This document shows positions 26,649 to 36,300 of a stretch of DNA of 64,000 nt, one piece after another. The notes under the pieces are model-generated. The model was not told where the DNA came from, made no database searches, and was given only the letters and a program-made list of their open reading frames with translations. The stretch lies in assembly GCA_903832665.1 (NCBI GenBank), contig CAILCG010000024.1, forward strand, positions 124,001 to 188,000, written 5' to 3'. The number at the start of each line of letters is the position of its first letter. Positions within the stretch are counted from its first letter, which is position 1. Source of the DNA: an uncultured Methanomicrobiales archaeon (GTDB lineage Archaea; Halobacteriota; Methanomicrobia; Methanomicrobiales; Methanospirillaceae). The position numbers and the translations under genes are program-made.

Positions 26649-29216
26649 TTATGCCGGTACAGTTTTTCTTCCCTGCCACAGGGGGTAAATAATCCGGAGC
26701 ACCAGGCCGCTGACCAGGATCGAAGCAGTGGCTGCCACGACCGTCACCCACTGGTTGAGCGAGAGGGGAACGGTACCGAATATTGCTCCTCCGTACTGGA
26801 TGATCAGGACCTGTGCAAGGACGACTGCCCCCATCACGACAAAAAACGTCGGGTTACCCCGGAAAAATGCCGGCATCTTCCCGTCAAGGGCCCGGCAGTT
26901 GATCCCGTTCCAGACCGCGGCAAGGATGAATGCGGCAAAAAAAACGGTATTGATCTCCGCAGCGGTCGTGCCGCCCAAAAATCCTGTGACAATCTGGAGC
27001 ATGCCCCCGATGATGAAGAATGCCCCGGTGACAATGACCGAGAGCCACATGAATGGCGTGATGATCTTCGCATCATGCGGAATCGGCCGGTGTTGCATGA
27101 GAGCCGGATGGGGGGCTTCCGAGCCGAGGGCAAAGGCAGCAAGCGTATCCATGATGATGTTGATCCAGAGAATCTGGATGATGGTGAAGGGTTCGGGATA
27201 GCCCATCACTGAGGCAATGAAGACGAGGATGCAGGCAGAAAAATTGATCGTGAGCTGGAAGAGCAGGAATCGCTGGATGTTCTCGTAGAGGGAGCGGCCC
27301 CAGAGGACCGCGTTGGTGATCGAGCCGAACGAATCGTCGAGCAGGATGATATCGCTGGCCTCCCGTGCGACTTCGGTCCCGGCAATCCCCATCGCGAGGC
27401 CAACGTCCGCATGTTTGAGTGCGGGTGCATCATTGGTCCCGTCGCCCGTCACGGCCACAACCGCCCCGGTCTTCTGGAGTGCCGTGACCAGCAGGAGCTT
27501 GTCCATGGGTTCGGCCCGAGCCATTACGTCGAGTCCTTCCGCGGCCGTGACCTGCTGGTCTTCGGTCAGGGACCGGAACTCCGGGCCAGTGACAACCGTG
27601 CCCTGCTGCAGGATCCCTGCATCCCGGGCAATCGCCCGGGCGGTCTCCGGGTTGTCCCCCGTTACCATGCGGATCCGGATCCCTGCATCCTGGCAGGTGG
27701 CAACCGATGCAGCGATATCGTCCCGCAGGGGATCACGAATCCCGACATACCCGTCCCAGGTGAGGCCGGTCTCGCTTTCGTCGCCGCCCGTGCCTTCCTT
27801 GTGGGCAAACGCAAGGGTTCGCATGGCCTGCGATGCCAGTTCGTTCACTCCCGCAAGATCGGGCGTTGCCGTGCAGAGTGTGCTGACGATCTCGGGTGCC
27901 CCCTTGACGAGCAGGTAGGGTTTCCCTCCGAGCGTCACAACCGAAGACATCCGTTTGCGGTTCCCGTCAAAGAGATACTGTTTTGTTACGGGAGTCTCGT
28001 CCCGCAGCTGCTGGTAGTTCAGGGAATGCGTGCGGAGCCACCGGTTCAGGGCACCTTCGGTGGAATTGCCAATGACAATTACCTTTCCCTCACACTCTTC
28101 GAGATGTGCAGTGCCATTCACTGCCGCGTTCAGGGTGATCCATTCGGCCGGAGTGGCCGGGAGATCCCCGGGGCTGACCGGGTTTCCTGCTGAAGCGGCC
28201 ACGACTTCCATCTGGTTTTTGGTCAGCGTGCCGGTCTTGTCGGTGCAGATCGTAGTTGCCGAGCCAATGGTCTCGCAGGCAATCAGGCGCCGGACCAGGC
28301 AGTTGGCCTTGGTCATCTTGCGCATGGCCAGCGAAAGGGAGAGGGCGACACTCATCGGAAGTCCTTCAGGTACTGCGGCCACTACGATGACGACCGCGAG
28401 CATGATGTAGTGCAGGAGGTGATTGGCCGTCGCAATATTGAGCCCCGTCACTTCGCCGAACATGAGGCCCCGGATGAGGAGGGAGCCAAAGATGAGTATG
28501 GCCATGGCGTACCCGAACTTGCTGATGATACCGGCCAGGGCCTCCAGTTTCTGTTCCAGGGGGGTCGGGGTGGCGTGATCGATCCCGAGGGATGCCGCGA
28601 TCAATCCCATCTGGGCAGAGTCCCCAACGGCCGCTGCGATCATGCGGCCTTTTCCCGCGGTGACAAAGGAACCTTTCAGCACCGGGGCCTGCACCTCTTT
28701 CCGGATCGGTTCGCTCTCACCGGTGAACGCGGATTCGTCGCTGTACAGGGCATCCGATACGGAAAGATAGCCGTCAGCCGGAATGGCGTCACCGGCTTCG
28801 AGCAGGATGAGATCGCCGACAACGATCTCGCGGGCCGGAACCGAGGTGGGGTGCCCGTCCCGGATCGCCTTGATCCCCATGTCGTCCCGGTGGGCATTCA
28901 GGATATCGAACTCCCGGCTGCTCCGGTACTCGTTGAAGAACGCGATACCGGTGGCGAGCAGGATTGCGGCAATGATCCCGATGGTGTCGAGAAAACCGCT
29001 GCCCTGCACCAGCGAGACTACCAGCGAGATGGTGACTGCGAGGAGGAGGATCTTGATGATCGGATCATCAAAATTCTGTAAGTATTGTTTCCAGAGCGGT
29101 TCCCGTACGGGGGGCGTCATCGCATTGGCGCCATGCTGTTTCCGCAACTCTTCTACCCGGGAGGATTCGAGTCCTGCATCCCCGGCCAGCCTGATTATCT
29201 CATCGAATGTCAGCAT
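26649..29216 (-). CDS. P-type calcium-type cation ATPase (P2 class)
   Basis: An 855-residue ATP-driven cation pump. It has an N-terminal cation-ATPase domain (residues 1-60), the actuator with TGESEPIRKE, M4 with AVPEGLPMSVALSL (the PEGL ion site), the phosphorylation motif DKTGTLTKNQME, the hinge TGDGTNDAPALKHADVG, and M5-M10 with ILWINIIMDTLAAFALGSE. The PEGL and N..D pattern in M6 resembles PMCA/SERCA Ca2+ pumps. Ca2+ specificity is inferred. The gene precedes dedA. Confidence 0.94.
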   Translation of the reverse strand: MLTFDEIIRLAGDAGLESSRVEELRKQHGANAMTPPVREPLWKQYLQNFDDPIIKILLLAVTISLVVSLVQGSGFLDTIGIIAAILLATGIAFFNEYRSSREFDILNAHRDDMGIKAIRDGHPTSVPAREIVVGDLILLEAGDAIPADGYLSVSDALYSDESAFTGESEPIRKEVQAPVLKGSFVTAGKGRMIAAAVGDSAQMGLIAASLGIDHATPTPLEQKLEALAGIISKFGYAMAILIFGSLLIRGLMFGEVTGLNIATANHLLHYIMLAVVIVVAAVPEGLPMSVALSLSLAMRKMTKANCLVRRLIACETIGSATTICTDKTGTLTKNQMEVVAASAGNPVSPGDLPATPAEWITLNAAVNGTAHLEECEGKVIVIGNSTEGALNRWLRTHSLNYQQLRDETPVTKQYLFDGNRKRMSSVVTLGGKPYLLVKGAPEIVSTLCTATPDLAGVNELASQAMRTLAFAHKEGTGGDESETGLTWDGYVGIRDPLRDDIAASVATCQDAGIRIRMVTGDNPETARAIARDAGILQQGTVVTGPEFRSLTEDQQVTAAEGLDVMARAEPMDKLLLVTALQKTGAVVAVTGDGTNDAPALKHADVGLAMGIAGTEVAREASDIILLDDSFGSITNAVLWGRSLYENIQRFLLFQLTINFSACILVFIASVMGYPEPFTIIQILWINIIMDTLAAFALGSEAPHPALMQHRPIPHDAKIITPFMWLSVIVTGAFFIIGGMLQIVTGFLGGTTAAEINTVFFAAFILAAVWNGINCRALDGKMPAFFRGNPTFFVVMGAVVLAQVLIIQYGGAIFGTVPLSLNQWVTVVAATASILVSGLVLRIIYPLWQGRKTVPA

Positions 29217-29388
29217 CGTGAATTATCCTGTCTGATGATAGGCGAAAAATAAATGCAGTATGAAATGGTCTCTTCAGCACTATAATCTGTATTATTGTAA
29301 TACTCTCCAGACTGCGGGATAAGTCTTAAAAAAAAAAAGCAACCCGCCGGATATGCGGATCGCCAGTTGGACGTGACCGGGAAAAAGA

Positions 29389-29826
29389 TCAGACCATGGT
29401 ATCAATCATGGATTTTTGGGAACCATCGGAGAAATAGCCGGTAACAAATACCCGATCTTTCCCGTCAAACGATCCGGTAATGGTACGGGAACTCCCGTAC
29501 GGGATGGGTGTTGTCGCCATCCGTGAACCCATGGACTGGGTCGTTACCTTCCCGTTACTGTCGGTAATGGAGACCTCAAGTTCCACGAGTTTGTCTGTCT
29601 TGAGACTGCCATGGTACGTAATCTGGATATGCGATGCATCGGGTTGATCAACAATTACCACGGGTGCCTCATCGGCCGGTGTGGCTGTTGAAGCCGCAGA
29701 ACCTGCTGAACCCGTAGTACCCGCAGGTGCCTGTGTACACCCGCAGGACAGGAGCAGGAGTGACAACACAATACACACGCAGAGGTACGGGCCCCTGCCC
29801 CGGGAAGTGAGTAACTGGTTTTTCAT
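29389..29826 (-). CDS. Small secreted lipoprotein, unknown function
   Basis: A 145-residue protein with a signal peptide ending in LLLLSCGC, a lipobox-like site, then a Ser/Thr/Ala/Pro-rich linker and a compact beta-rich domain (HIQITYHGSLKTDKLVELEV ... DRVFVTGYFSDGSQ). Probably anchored on the outer face of the membrane. I recognise no family with confidence. Confidence 0.72.
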   Translation of the reverse strand: MKNQLLTSRGRGPYLCVCIVLSLLLLSCGCTQAPAGTTGSAGSAASTATPADEAPVVIVDQPDASHIQITYHGSLKTDKLVELEVSITDSNGKVTTQSMGSRMATTPIPYGSSRTITGSFDGKDRVFVTGYFSDGSQKSMIDTMV

Positions 29827-29949
29827 AGTGAATCATGTGAGTTCACGGTTTTATTAACTCATCGTTGGGTACGCCGGCAAAATGCCGGGCTGGTGGCAGC
29901 ATCACAATCCTTAATGTGCACCGGCTCCCTGATACCCATTGAGATCATC

Positions 29950-30468
29950 ATGGCAGGCACCGTGAATAACCGCCAGGTAGCAGCGATACTGTACGAGATT
30001 GCCGATCTCCTCGAGATCGAGGACGTGAAATTCAAACCTGTTGCGTACCGGCGGGCAGCCCATGTCATCGAGACCCTGCCGGAAGAGATCGCGAGGGTCG
30101 CGGAGCGGGGTGGACTCGAAGAACTTCCCGGTGTAGGGACTCATATCGCAACCAAACTCAACGAGATACTTGCGACGGGACGACTGGGATATCTCGAACG
30201 GCTCAAACAGGAAGTGGGGCCCGGTGTGCGGGATCTGGCCGAGATCGGCGGGATCTGGCCGAAGAAAGCACTGCATCTCCACCGGGAACTGGGGATCGAT
30301 ACCACAGAGCAGCTTGAAGCGGCAGCACGGGAGGGAAAGATCCGCGTGTTGTCCGGGTTTGGCGAGAAGAGTGAGCAGAATATCCTGCAAAGTATTGCGG
30401 CACGGAAAGGTAATGCCGGCCGCTCCCATCTCGGTTCAATGCTGTCGGTGGCCGAGCCCCCCTCGTAA
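29950..30468 (+). CDS. Stand-alone helix-hairpin-helix protein (PolX N-terminal-like)
   Basis: A 172-residue protein matching the N-terminal portion of family X DNA polymerases: a helical 8-kDa-type domain (VAAILYEIADLLEIED, KPVAYRRAAHVIETL), the HhH motif LEELPGVGTHIATKLNEIL, and a second fingers-like region. It stops where PolX enters its palm, so there are no catalytic Asp residues and no PHP domain. It may be a DNA-binding remnant or a functional small protein. It sits 114 bases before uvrB on the same strand. The ATG at 29950 is preferred. Confidence 0.8.
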   Translation: MAGTVNNRQVAAILYEIADLLEIEDVKFKPVAYRRAAHVIETLPEEIARVAERGGLEELPGVGTHIATKLNEILATGRLGYLERLKQEVGPGVRDLAEIGGIWPKKALHLHRELGIDTTEQLEAAAREGKIRVLSGFGEKSEQNILQSIAARKGNAGRSHLGSMLSVAEPPS

Positions 30469-30582
30469 TTTGTTACCAGAGTATGATCGAACTACGTCAC
30501 CTGATTGCGTTAAGTTCCCACCCTTCATCTTCATGCCCCAATCCCATCCCTTATTATATTCCAGCAGGAATTCCTTAGTCAC

Positions 30583-32541
30583 GTGTCATCTTTCGAACTC
30601 GTATCCCCATTCGAACCAACCGGCTCCCAGCCGGAAGCCATACGGGAGTTAAAGGAAGGACTGGAGAAGGGCGAACGGCTCCAGACCCTCCTGGGCGTGA
30701 CCGGATCCGGCAAGACCTACACGATGGCAAACGTGATCGCGTCGGCAAACCGGCCAACGCTTGTGCTTGCCCACAACAAGACGCTCGCAGCCCAGCTCTA
30801 TGCAGAGTTCTGCGACTTCTTCCCCCACAACCGGGTCGAGTACTTTGTCTCCTATTACGATTACTACCAGCCGGAGTCGTACATTCCCTCAAAGGACCAG
30901 TACATTGAGAAAGACTCGGCAATCAACCCTAAGATCGAGATGATGCGGCTCTCTGCCACCGCTTCGCTCTCGTACCGGCGCGACGTGATCGTTGTCGCGT
31001 CCGTCTCCTGTATCTTTGGCCTGGGCAACCCGGAGAATTTCCGGAACATGGGTTTCGAGCTCGCGATCGTCCAGAAGATCTCCCGCACAGACATCATGAG
31101 CAAACTGCTCGATATCCTGTTCGAGCGAAACGATATCGAACTGATGCCCGGCCGTTTCCGGGTCAAGGGTGACACGATCGATATCATCCCGGGGTACTTC
31201 AACGACATCATCCGGATCGAGATGTTCGGCGATGAGATCGAGCGCATCAGCGAGGTGGACAAGAATACCGGAAACCGCAAGGAACAGCTGAAGTATTTCT
31301 ATGTCTATCCCGCCCGCCATTTCGTCACACCGGAGGGTGCCCGGAAGAAAGCTGCTGCAACCATACGAAAAGAGCTGGACGAGGTATTACCCACCCTGGG
31401 TATGATCGAGGCGCACCGTCTCGAACAGCGGACCAATTACGATCTCGAGATGATCGAAGAGACGGGATCATGCAAGGGAATCGAGAATTACTCCCGGCAC
31501 TTTGACGGGCGCTCGGCCGGTGAAAAACCGTACTGCCTGCTCGACTATTTCCCCGATGACTTCCTGATGATCATCGATGAGAGCCACCAGACTATTCCTC
31601 AGCTGCACGGTATGTATAATGGCGACCGCTCGCGCAAGAAAGCCCTGATCGATTACGGGTTCCGGCTGCCGAGCGCGTACGACAACCGGCCCCTCCAGTT
31701 CCATGAGTTCGAGCAGTACATGACGAGCACGATCTTTGTCTCTGCTACTCCGGGCGACTATGAACTGAAACATTCTGACCGTCTCGTGGAGCAGATCATC
31801 CGTCCCACGGGGCTCGTTGATCCCAATGTGGAAGTGCGCCCCATTACCGGCCAGACCGATGCTGTGATCCGCGAAGTGCAGGCAACTATCGCCCGGGGGG
31901 ACCGGGCCCTCATCACGACCCTTACCAAGAAACTTGCCGAAGAACTCTCCGAGTTCCTGGCTGACCGGGGCATCAAGACCCGCTACCTCCACTCCGATAT
32001 CAAGACGCTTGAGCGCACCGAGATCATCCGCCAGCTCCGGCTGGGCAAGTTCGATGTGTTGGTGGGCATCAACCTGCTCCGGGAAGGGCTCGATATACCG
32101 GAAGTCGGGTTCATCGGGATCCTTGACGCGGATAAGGAAGGCTTCCTCCGCGATGCCCGGAGCCTGATCCAGATCATTGGCCGGGCAGCCCGCAATGTCA
32201 ACAGCAGGGTGGTCCTGTATGGCGACAACATGACCGACTCCATGAAGAGGGCCATGGCCGAGACCCGGAGGCGGCGCGAGATGCAGGTCAACTATAACAC
32301 CGAACACCACATTGTTCCGCTGACCATCATAAAACCGGTCAAGGAAAAGGAAGTCGAGCTGACCGATACCAAACATGTGCCCAAGACCGAGATCCCCAAT
32401 GTCATCATCGATATCGAGAAACAGATGCGGGATGCGGCGGAAAGTCTCGACTTTGAACGGGCGATTGCCCTGCGGGACCAGATCAAGAAACTCAATGACC
32501 GGTTAAAAGAGGCGGGAAAGAATCCTCATCCCGCGTCATAA
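30583..32541 (+). CDS. uvrB: Excinuclease ABC subunit B
   Basis: Damage-verifying helicase-like subunit of nucleotide excision repair. The 652-residue protein has Walker A GVTGSGKTYTMAN, the beta-hairpin YYDYYQPESYIP that inserts between strands, the DESH box (IIDESHQTIPQL), helicase motif VI QIIGRAARN, and the C-terminal UVR motif (MRDAAESLDFERAIALRDQI) that contacts UvrC. It starts with GTG at 30583. It is about 9 kb from uvrA-uvrC, on the same strand. The 26-base gap to the next convergent gene is nearly all A/T. Confidence 0.97.
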   Translation: MSSFELVSPFEPTGSQPEAIRELKEGLEKGERLQTLLGVTGSGKTYTMANVIASANRPTLVLAHNKTLAAQLYAEFCDFFPHNRVEYFVSYYDYYQPESYIPSKDQYIEKDSAINPKIEMMRLSATASLSYRRDVIVVASVSCIFGLGNPENFRNMGFELAIVQKISRTDIMSKLLDILFERNDIELMPGRFRVKGDTIDIIPGYFNDIIRIEMFGDEIERISEVDKNTGNRKEQLKYFYVYPARHFVTPEGARKKAAATIRKELDEVLPTLGMIEAHRLEQRTNYDLEMIEETGSCKGIENYSRHFDGRSAGEKPYCLLDYFPDDFLMIIDESHQTIPQLHGMYNGDRSRKKALIDYGFRLPSAYDNRPLQFHEFEQYMTSTIFVSATPGDYELKHSDRLVEQIIRPTGLVDPNVEVRPITGQTDAVIREVQATIARGDRALITTLTKKLAEELSEFLADRGIKTRYLHSDIKTLERTEIIRQLRLGKFDVLVGINLLREGLDIPEVGFIGILDADKEGFLRDARSLIQIIGRAARNVNSRVVLYGDNMTDSMKRAMAETRRRREMQVNYNTEHHIVPLTIIKPVKEKEVELTDTKHVPKTEIPNVIIDIEKQMRDAAESLDFERAIALRDQIKKLNDRLKEAGKNPHPAS

Positions 32542-32567
32542 AAAATTTATAAAAAATATAAAAAAAC

Positions 32568-33920
32568 TCAGGGTAACGGGTATTTCTTCTTCTGCTCTTC
32601 TTTATTGGGGTCCATCTCCCCGGCACCGACCATATAATAGCGCTTGATGAAATCCCGCACTTTCTCGGATTCGATCCAGCCCATATCCAGCTGGGTGATA
32701 ATCCGGTCGATCTCCCGTGCCTGGAGAATAATCTTGTCGGTGATCTCACCGGGGGACAGGCTCGAAAGGCCCATGATGACTGCCAGCGGGTTCCGGATAT
32801 GGTCGCCGAGAATGGCGAACTGCTCGATGTTGTGCTCGATCTGCTCGAGAGCTTCGCGCTTGACTATCTCCATCTGTTTGCGTTCAGTGATATCGATGAA
32901 TGAAGCCATGATGCAGATCGGTTTTCCGTTCTCATCTTTCACCAGGTTGATCCAGATGAGGGCGTAGAACGGGGTCCGGGAGATCTTTAACAGAGCAACT
33001 TCTCCAAACCAGCTGCCTTTTTTGGGCAGCATCTCGCTGATCTCATGAAAAACCTCTTCTGAACCAAAGAACTCCCGGGTATTTTTCCCCAGGAATTCCA
33101 GTTCCATCCTGGCTTCCATCATCCTCAGCAGTGAACGGTTCACGTACTGGATATTGAAATCCAGGTCAAGGATTGCGATTGCATTGATCGATGAGCTGAT
33201 CGCATGATCCTTGATGAGCATTGCTTCTTCGGCTTTTTTCCGGTCCGTGATATCGACAATGGTACAGACAAACTGGTTATCGGGAAGTTTCCCGGCAGAG
33301 ATCAGCACCCACCGGACCTCATTATTCCCCGATCTGAACCGGGTCTCAAGGTTGTCGACGTTTCCGATGAGGTTGAGCTGGTGGAAGAAGGTATCCTTTG
33401 CCGCGGAATCCAGCCATAGGTCCGCAAAGGAAATGTGGGGGAATTCTTCCGGTGAGTGCGCCAGCAAGCGTGCAAAACGCTTGTTGACTTCAATGATGGT
33501 CAGGTCAGAACTGTTCACCAGGCTGATACCCGCTTCCGAGTGGTTGAAGAGACCACGATACTTTACTTCGTTCTTCCGCATGTGGGTGGCAAGGCTCGAG
33601 ACGACAACGGATACGCCAATCAGCACATAGCAGATCACGGACGATGAGATGAGCATCGCCACATCGCTGCCAAGGAAAAAGTACACGAGCGCCATGTAGG
33701 CACAGGAGATGAGGACGGCAAAGATTGGGCCACGGTTCGAGTACCAGTATGCAGCAATGACCACCGGGATGTAGAAGAGGTTGGGGGCAACATCATTGTG
33801 CCCGTAATGGAGGGAGAGGATATTGATCAGGAGGGTGAGAACGGCGGTGTTGAGAATGATAAACAGCCAGAGATTGGCGAGACTTTCTTCACCTTCTACA
33901 AAAATATTTGAACCCGTCAT
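32568..33920 (-). CDS. Membrane PAS-PAS sensor with a DHp-like helix but no ATPase domain
   Basis: About 450 residues. The N-terminus has a cluster of hydrophobic segments (about residues 15-120). Two PAS domains follow, each ending in the PAC-type IVDITDRKK or SFIDITERKQ. A helical segment then has ILGDHIRNPLAVIMGL, a DHp/H-box-like His, and GWIESEKVRDFIKRYY. The protein ends without N, G1 or G2 boxes, so it cannot bind ATP like a histidine kinase. It may receive or relay phosphoryl groups, or pair with another protein. The ATG at 33920 has a GGAG SD. Confidence 0.82.
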   Translation of the reverse strand: MTGSNIFVEGEESLANLWLFIILNTAVLTLLINILSLHYGHNDVAPNLFYIPVVIAAYWYSNRGPIFAVLISCAYMALVYFFLGSDVAMLISSSVICYVLIGVSVVVSSLATHMRKNEVKYRGLFNHSEAGISLVNSSDLTIIEVNKRFARLLAHSPEEFPHISFADLWLDSAAKDTFFHQLNLIGNVDNLETRFRSGNNEVRWVLISAGKLPDNQFVCTIVDITDRKKAEEAMLIKDHAISSSINAIAILDLDFNIQYVNRSLLRMMEARMELEFLGKNTREFFGSEEVFHEISEMLPKKGSWFGEVALLKISRTPFYALIWINLVKDENGKPICIMASFIDITERKQMEIVKREALEQIEHNIEQFAILGDHIRNPLAVIMGLSSLSPGEITDKIILQAREIDRIITQLDMGWIESEKVRDFIKRYYMVGAGEMDPNKEEQKKKYPLP

Positions 33921-34189
33921 CCATTCTCCAGTTTTACCGCATCTCATGGAGGCCTGCAGGTGGCATGCCGTTTAGTACACGAGATATATCAAACCTAATT
34001 GCACCAGTCGTTATTAATAAATTTTGTTTTTGTCTGACTATTTTACGCAGTATAAGCGGTTTTAGATCTCTATTTTTACAATCCCGCGTGCTTTTCTGTT
34101 GAATGTGTGAGCATAAAGCAGCGGGGTAGAAAAAACCGTGGTGGTATTTACCTTATCGCACACTATGGATCCGGTAAGGGTGCTGCACA

Positions 34190-35035
34190 TTGAACTCAGT
34201 CACAGGTTTCATCGGGTACGGAAGCATGGGGAGCATGATCGTCAACGGGATGCTGGAGAAAAAATGCATCTCTCCGGAAGCGGTGCTCATCAGCACCCGG
34301 CACCCTGAAACTCTTGCGGCCCTGACCGGAAAATACCCGTCCGTGCGGGTCGCAGAGAGCAACCGTTCCCTGGCCCGGAAATGCAGCCGTATCCTGCTCT
34401 GCACCAAACCCCTTGACGCGGTCCGTGTCCTTTCAGAAATTTCCGGTGACCTGCGTCCGGACACCCATATCGTATCCATTGCGGCCTGCCTTCCCCTGGA
34501 GCGGATCGCCCGCTTTTTTCCCGGCCCGGTCACCCGGGTGGTCCCGAGTCTCACGGGCGAGATGCAGGCGGGAGTCACGCTCCTCTGTCATAATGCCCGG
34601 GTCAGCCGGAAGGCTGCACAGGAGATCGAAGAGCTCTTCTCCGCTCTCGGGACCGTGGTGGTGATCGATGAGGAAAATATTGACGTGGCAACGGATCTCA
34701 CCAGCTGCGGTCCGGCCCTGATCGCGGTCCTGATGGAGGAGTTTGCCCGTGCCGCAGTACGGCACAGTACCCTTTCCCTGGAGCAGGCCCGGGCGCTCGC
34801 GGTCTCCACGCTTTCAGGTACGGCCCGGCTTCTCGATGAACAGGGGTCTCCCACCGGGACGATCCTGCGCCGGGTGGCAACCCCGGGCGGGATCACGGAA
34901 GAAGGAGTGCAGCAGCTCCGGTCCGATATGCCCCGGGTCTACGATACGCTCATACAGCGGACGCTCGCAAAATATGAGCTGAGGAAAGCGGATGTGGGAG
35001 CTGAAGGTGACCGGTTGCTGGACCCGGGACCCTGA
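34190..35035 (+). CDS. proC: Pyrroline-5-carboxylate reductase
   Basis: Last step of proline synthesis: NAD(P)H-dependent reduction of pyrroline-5-carboxylate. The 281-residue protein has the Rossmann loop GFIGYGSMGSMI at the N-terminus, and the C-terminal dimer domain with DLTSCGPALIAVLMEEFARA and SPTGTILRRVATPGGITEEG, the substrate-binding region. TTG at 34190 is the likely start, after a ggtaaggg SD; no ATG fits as well. Confidence 0.93.
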   Translation: MNSVTGFIGYGSMGSMIVNGMLEKKCISPEAVLISTRHPETLAALTGKYPSVRVAESNRSLARKCSRILLCTKPLDAVRVLSEISGDLRPDTHIVSIAACLPLERIARFFPGPVTRVVPSLTGEMQAGVTLLCHNARVSRKAAQEIEELFSALGTVVVIDEENIDVATDLTSCGPALIAVLMEEFARAAVRHSTLSLEQARALAVSTLSGTARLLDEQGSPTGTILRRVATPGGITEEGVQQLRSDMPRVYDTLIQRTLAKYELRKADVGAEGDRLLDPGP

Positions 35036-35156
35036 CCCGGCCTCAACTCAAAGCAAAATGCGATATAATTTGTCTTTTTGCGTTAACTTCGGAAAAAGTG
35101 CAAAGATAAACTTACTATTGCTTTCCTGATGGAAACGAACAATCAACTGTGGATTT

Positions 35157-36032
35157 TTAGAGACTTTTGGTTTTACTTTTATCGAACCAATATTTCACTT
35201 TAATCCAGAAACCCGTTTCTTCGATTTCCTTCCTTAAAATTGAATAATTTACTTCTACATCCATGAGAATCTCTTTAACATGCTCTACATTTTCCTTTCC
35301 GAGTCCATGAATTGTAACATAATTTACCCCATATTTCAAGTTTCTTCGTATTTTACTATGAATCATCGTGGGTAATGCATCTGCCATCATCCTACTATTT
35401 ACAAAAAGCGCAAATGCTTCCTCATCTACAATTAAACTGTATCTCTCTAAAAAAGCCGCTCCTGTGAAATTAGGATACTTTGCCATTTCATTATAGAGGG
35501 GAATTATCGTATCCTCAAAATATCCAGAGCTTAATAAATTATTGATTTTTCGCCCTCGATTACCATATTTTGCCATCAATTCCCCTTTAATGGCGTGAAT
35601 TTCTTCATAGGATGCCCCCTCATCCCATCTTTTGTTGATATAAATCGCCCCTCTTAGTGCGGCAAAATCGTCAGGGGGCATTTTTCCTCTGAAAAAATTC
35701 AATAATGCTATAGTATCTCGGTCACTTTCCTTTAGCTCTATATCCTCGACCCGTTTCTTTGAATTTTCCTCAAGAAGGGGAATGCCATCTTGGACAACTG
35801 CTTCAGCAATTAATTTTTTAAATTCTTCACGTTCAATCGGAGGAAGTTCAGAGAGAATTCTTCCTATATTTAAAGAAATTTTTTGGGGGTCTTGTTGCTG
35901 AAATATAGGAGCTGTGGGATTATTGTGATAATGAATTTGAGTTATGTGAATAAGATCGTGAATATCTACGTGGAGATGAACTCTTAATAATTGTACTAAT
36001 TTTTCAAAAAATGAAGCTTTTAAAAGAGACAT
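35157..36032 (-). CDS. Unknown protein of the AT-rich island
   Basis: I do not recognise this 291-residue protein. It is charged and mostly helical, with no signal peptide or clear membrane segment. Features include DRDTIALLNFFRGKMPPDDF, AIYINKRWDEGASYEEIHAI and a C-terminal VNYVTIHGLGKENVEHVKEI, where the Ile-His-Gly-Leu-Gly could be a small loop. The ATG at 36032 lies one base after the stop of the upstream small gene, with a ggatgat SD, so the two are coupled. An in-frame ATG at 36059 is also possible. Confidence 0.7.
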   Translation of the reverse strand: MSLLKASFFEKLVQLLRVHLHVDIHDLIHITQIHYHNNPTAPIFQQQDPQKISLNIGRILSELPPIEREEFKKLIAEAVVQDGIPLLEENSKKRVEDIELKESDRDTIALLNFFRGKMPPDDFAALRGAIYINKRWDEGASYEEIHAIKGELMAKYGNRGRKINNLLSSGYFEDTIIPLYNEMAKYPNFTGAAFLERYSLIVDEEAFALFVNSRMMADALPTMIHSKIRRNLKYGVNYVTIHGLGKENVEHVKEILMDVEVNYSILRKEIEETGFWIKVKYWFDKSKTKSL

Positions 36033-36033
36033 A

Positions 36034-36300
36034 TCATCCAAGAATATCGAGTAATTCAATTAAGGACGGTAGATCAGATTTTATATAAATTTCAGATCCT
36101 TTTGTGATTCCTGCAAAATCCTTTAGATTTATTTCATCTCCATCAAGGGTGACAACTCTTTGAGTTTTATCATCCTTCTCAACGAGGAAATTCCCAGCAT
36201 CAACAGTTTTTCCAAAGCACGAGAGTATCTCAATTCTTGTTGATGCGTCGAAAGTCATTACACCTTCTTGAAATTTCGCTATCATATTCCTGATTCCCAT
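36034..36300 (-). CDS. Small unknown protein, first gene of the island pair
   Basis: An 88-residue protein, not recognised. It looks like a compact alpha/beta domain: FDASTRIEILSCFGKTVDAG, then a short beta region (RVVTLDGDEINLKDFAGI) and a C-terminal helix (LPSLIELLDILG). Small size and tight coupling to the 291-residue partner fit a two-component module such as a toxin-antitoxin or defence pair, but nothing in the sequence proves this. Confidence 0.6.
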   Translation of the reverse strand: MGIRNMIAKFQEGVMTFDASTRIEILSCFGKTVDAGNFLVEKDDKTQRVVTLDGDEINLKDFAGITKGSEIYIKSDLPSLIELLDILG

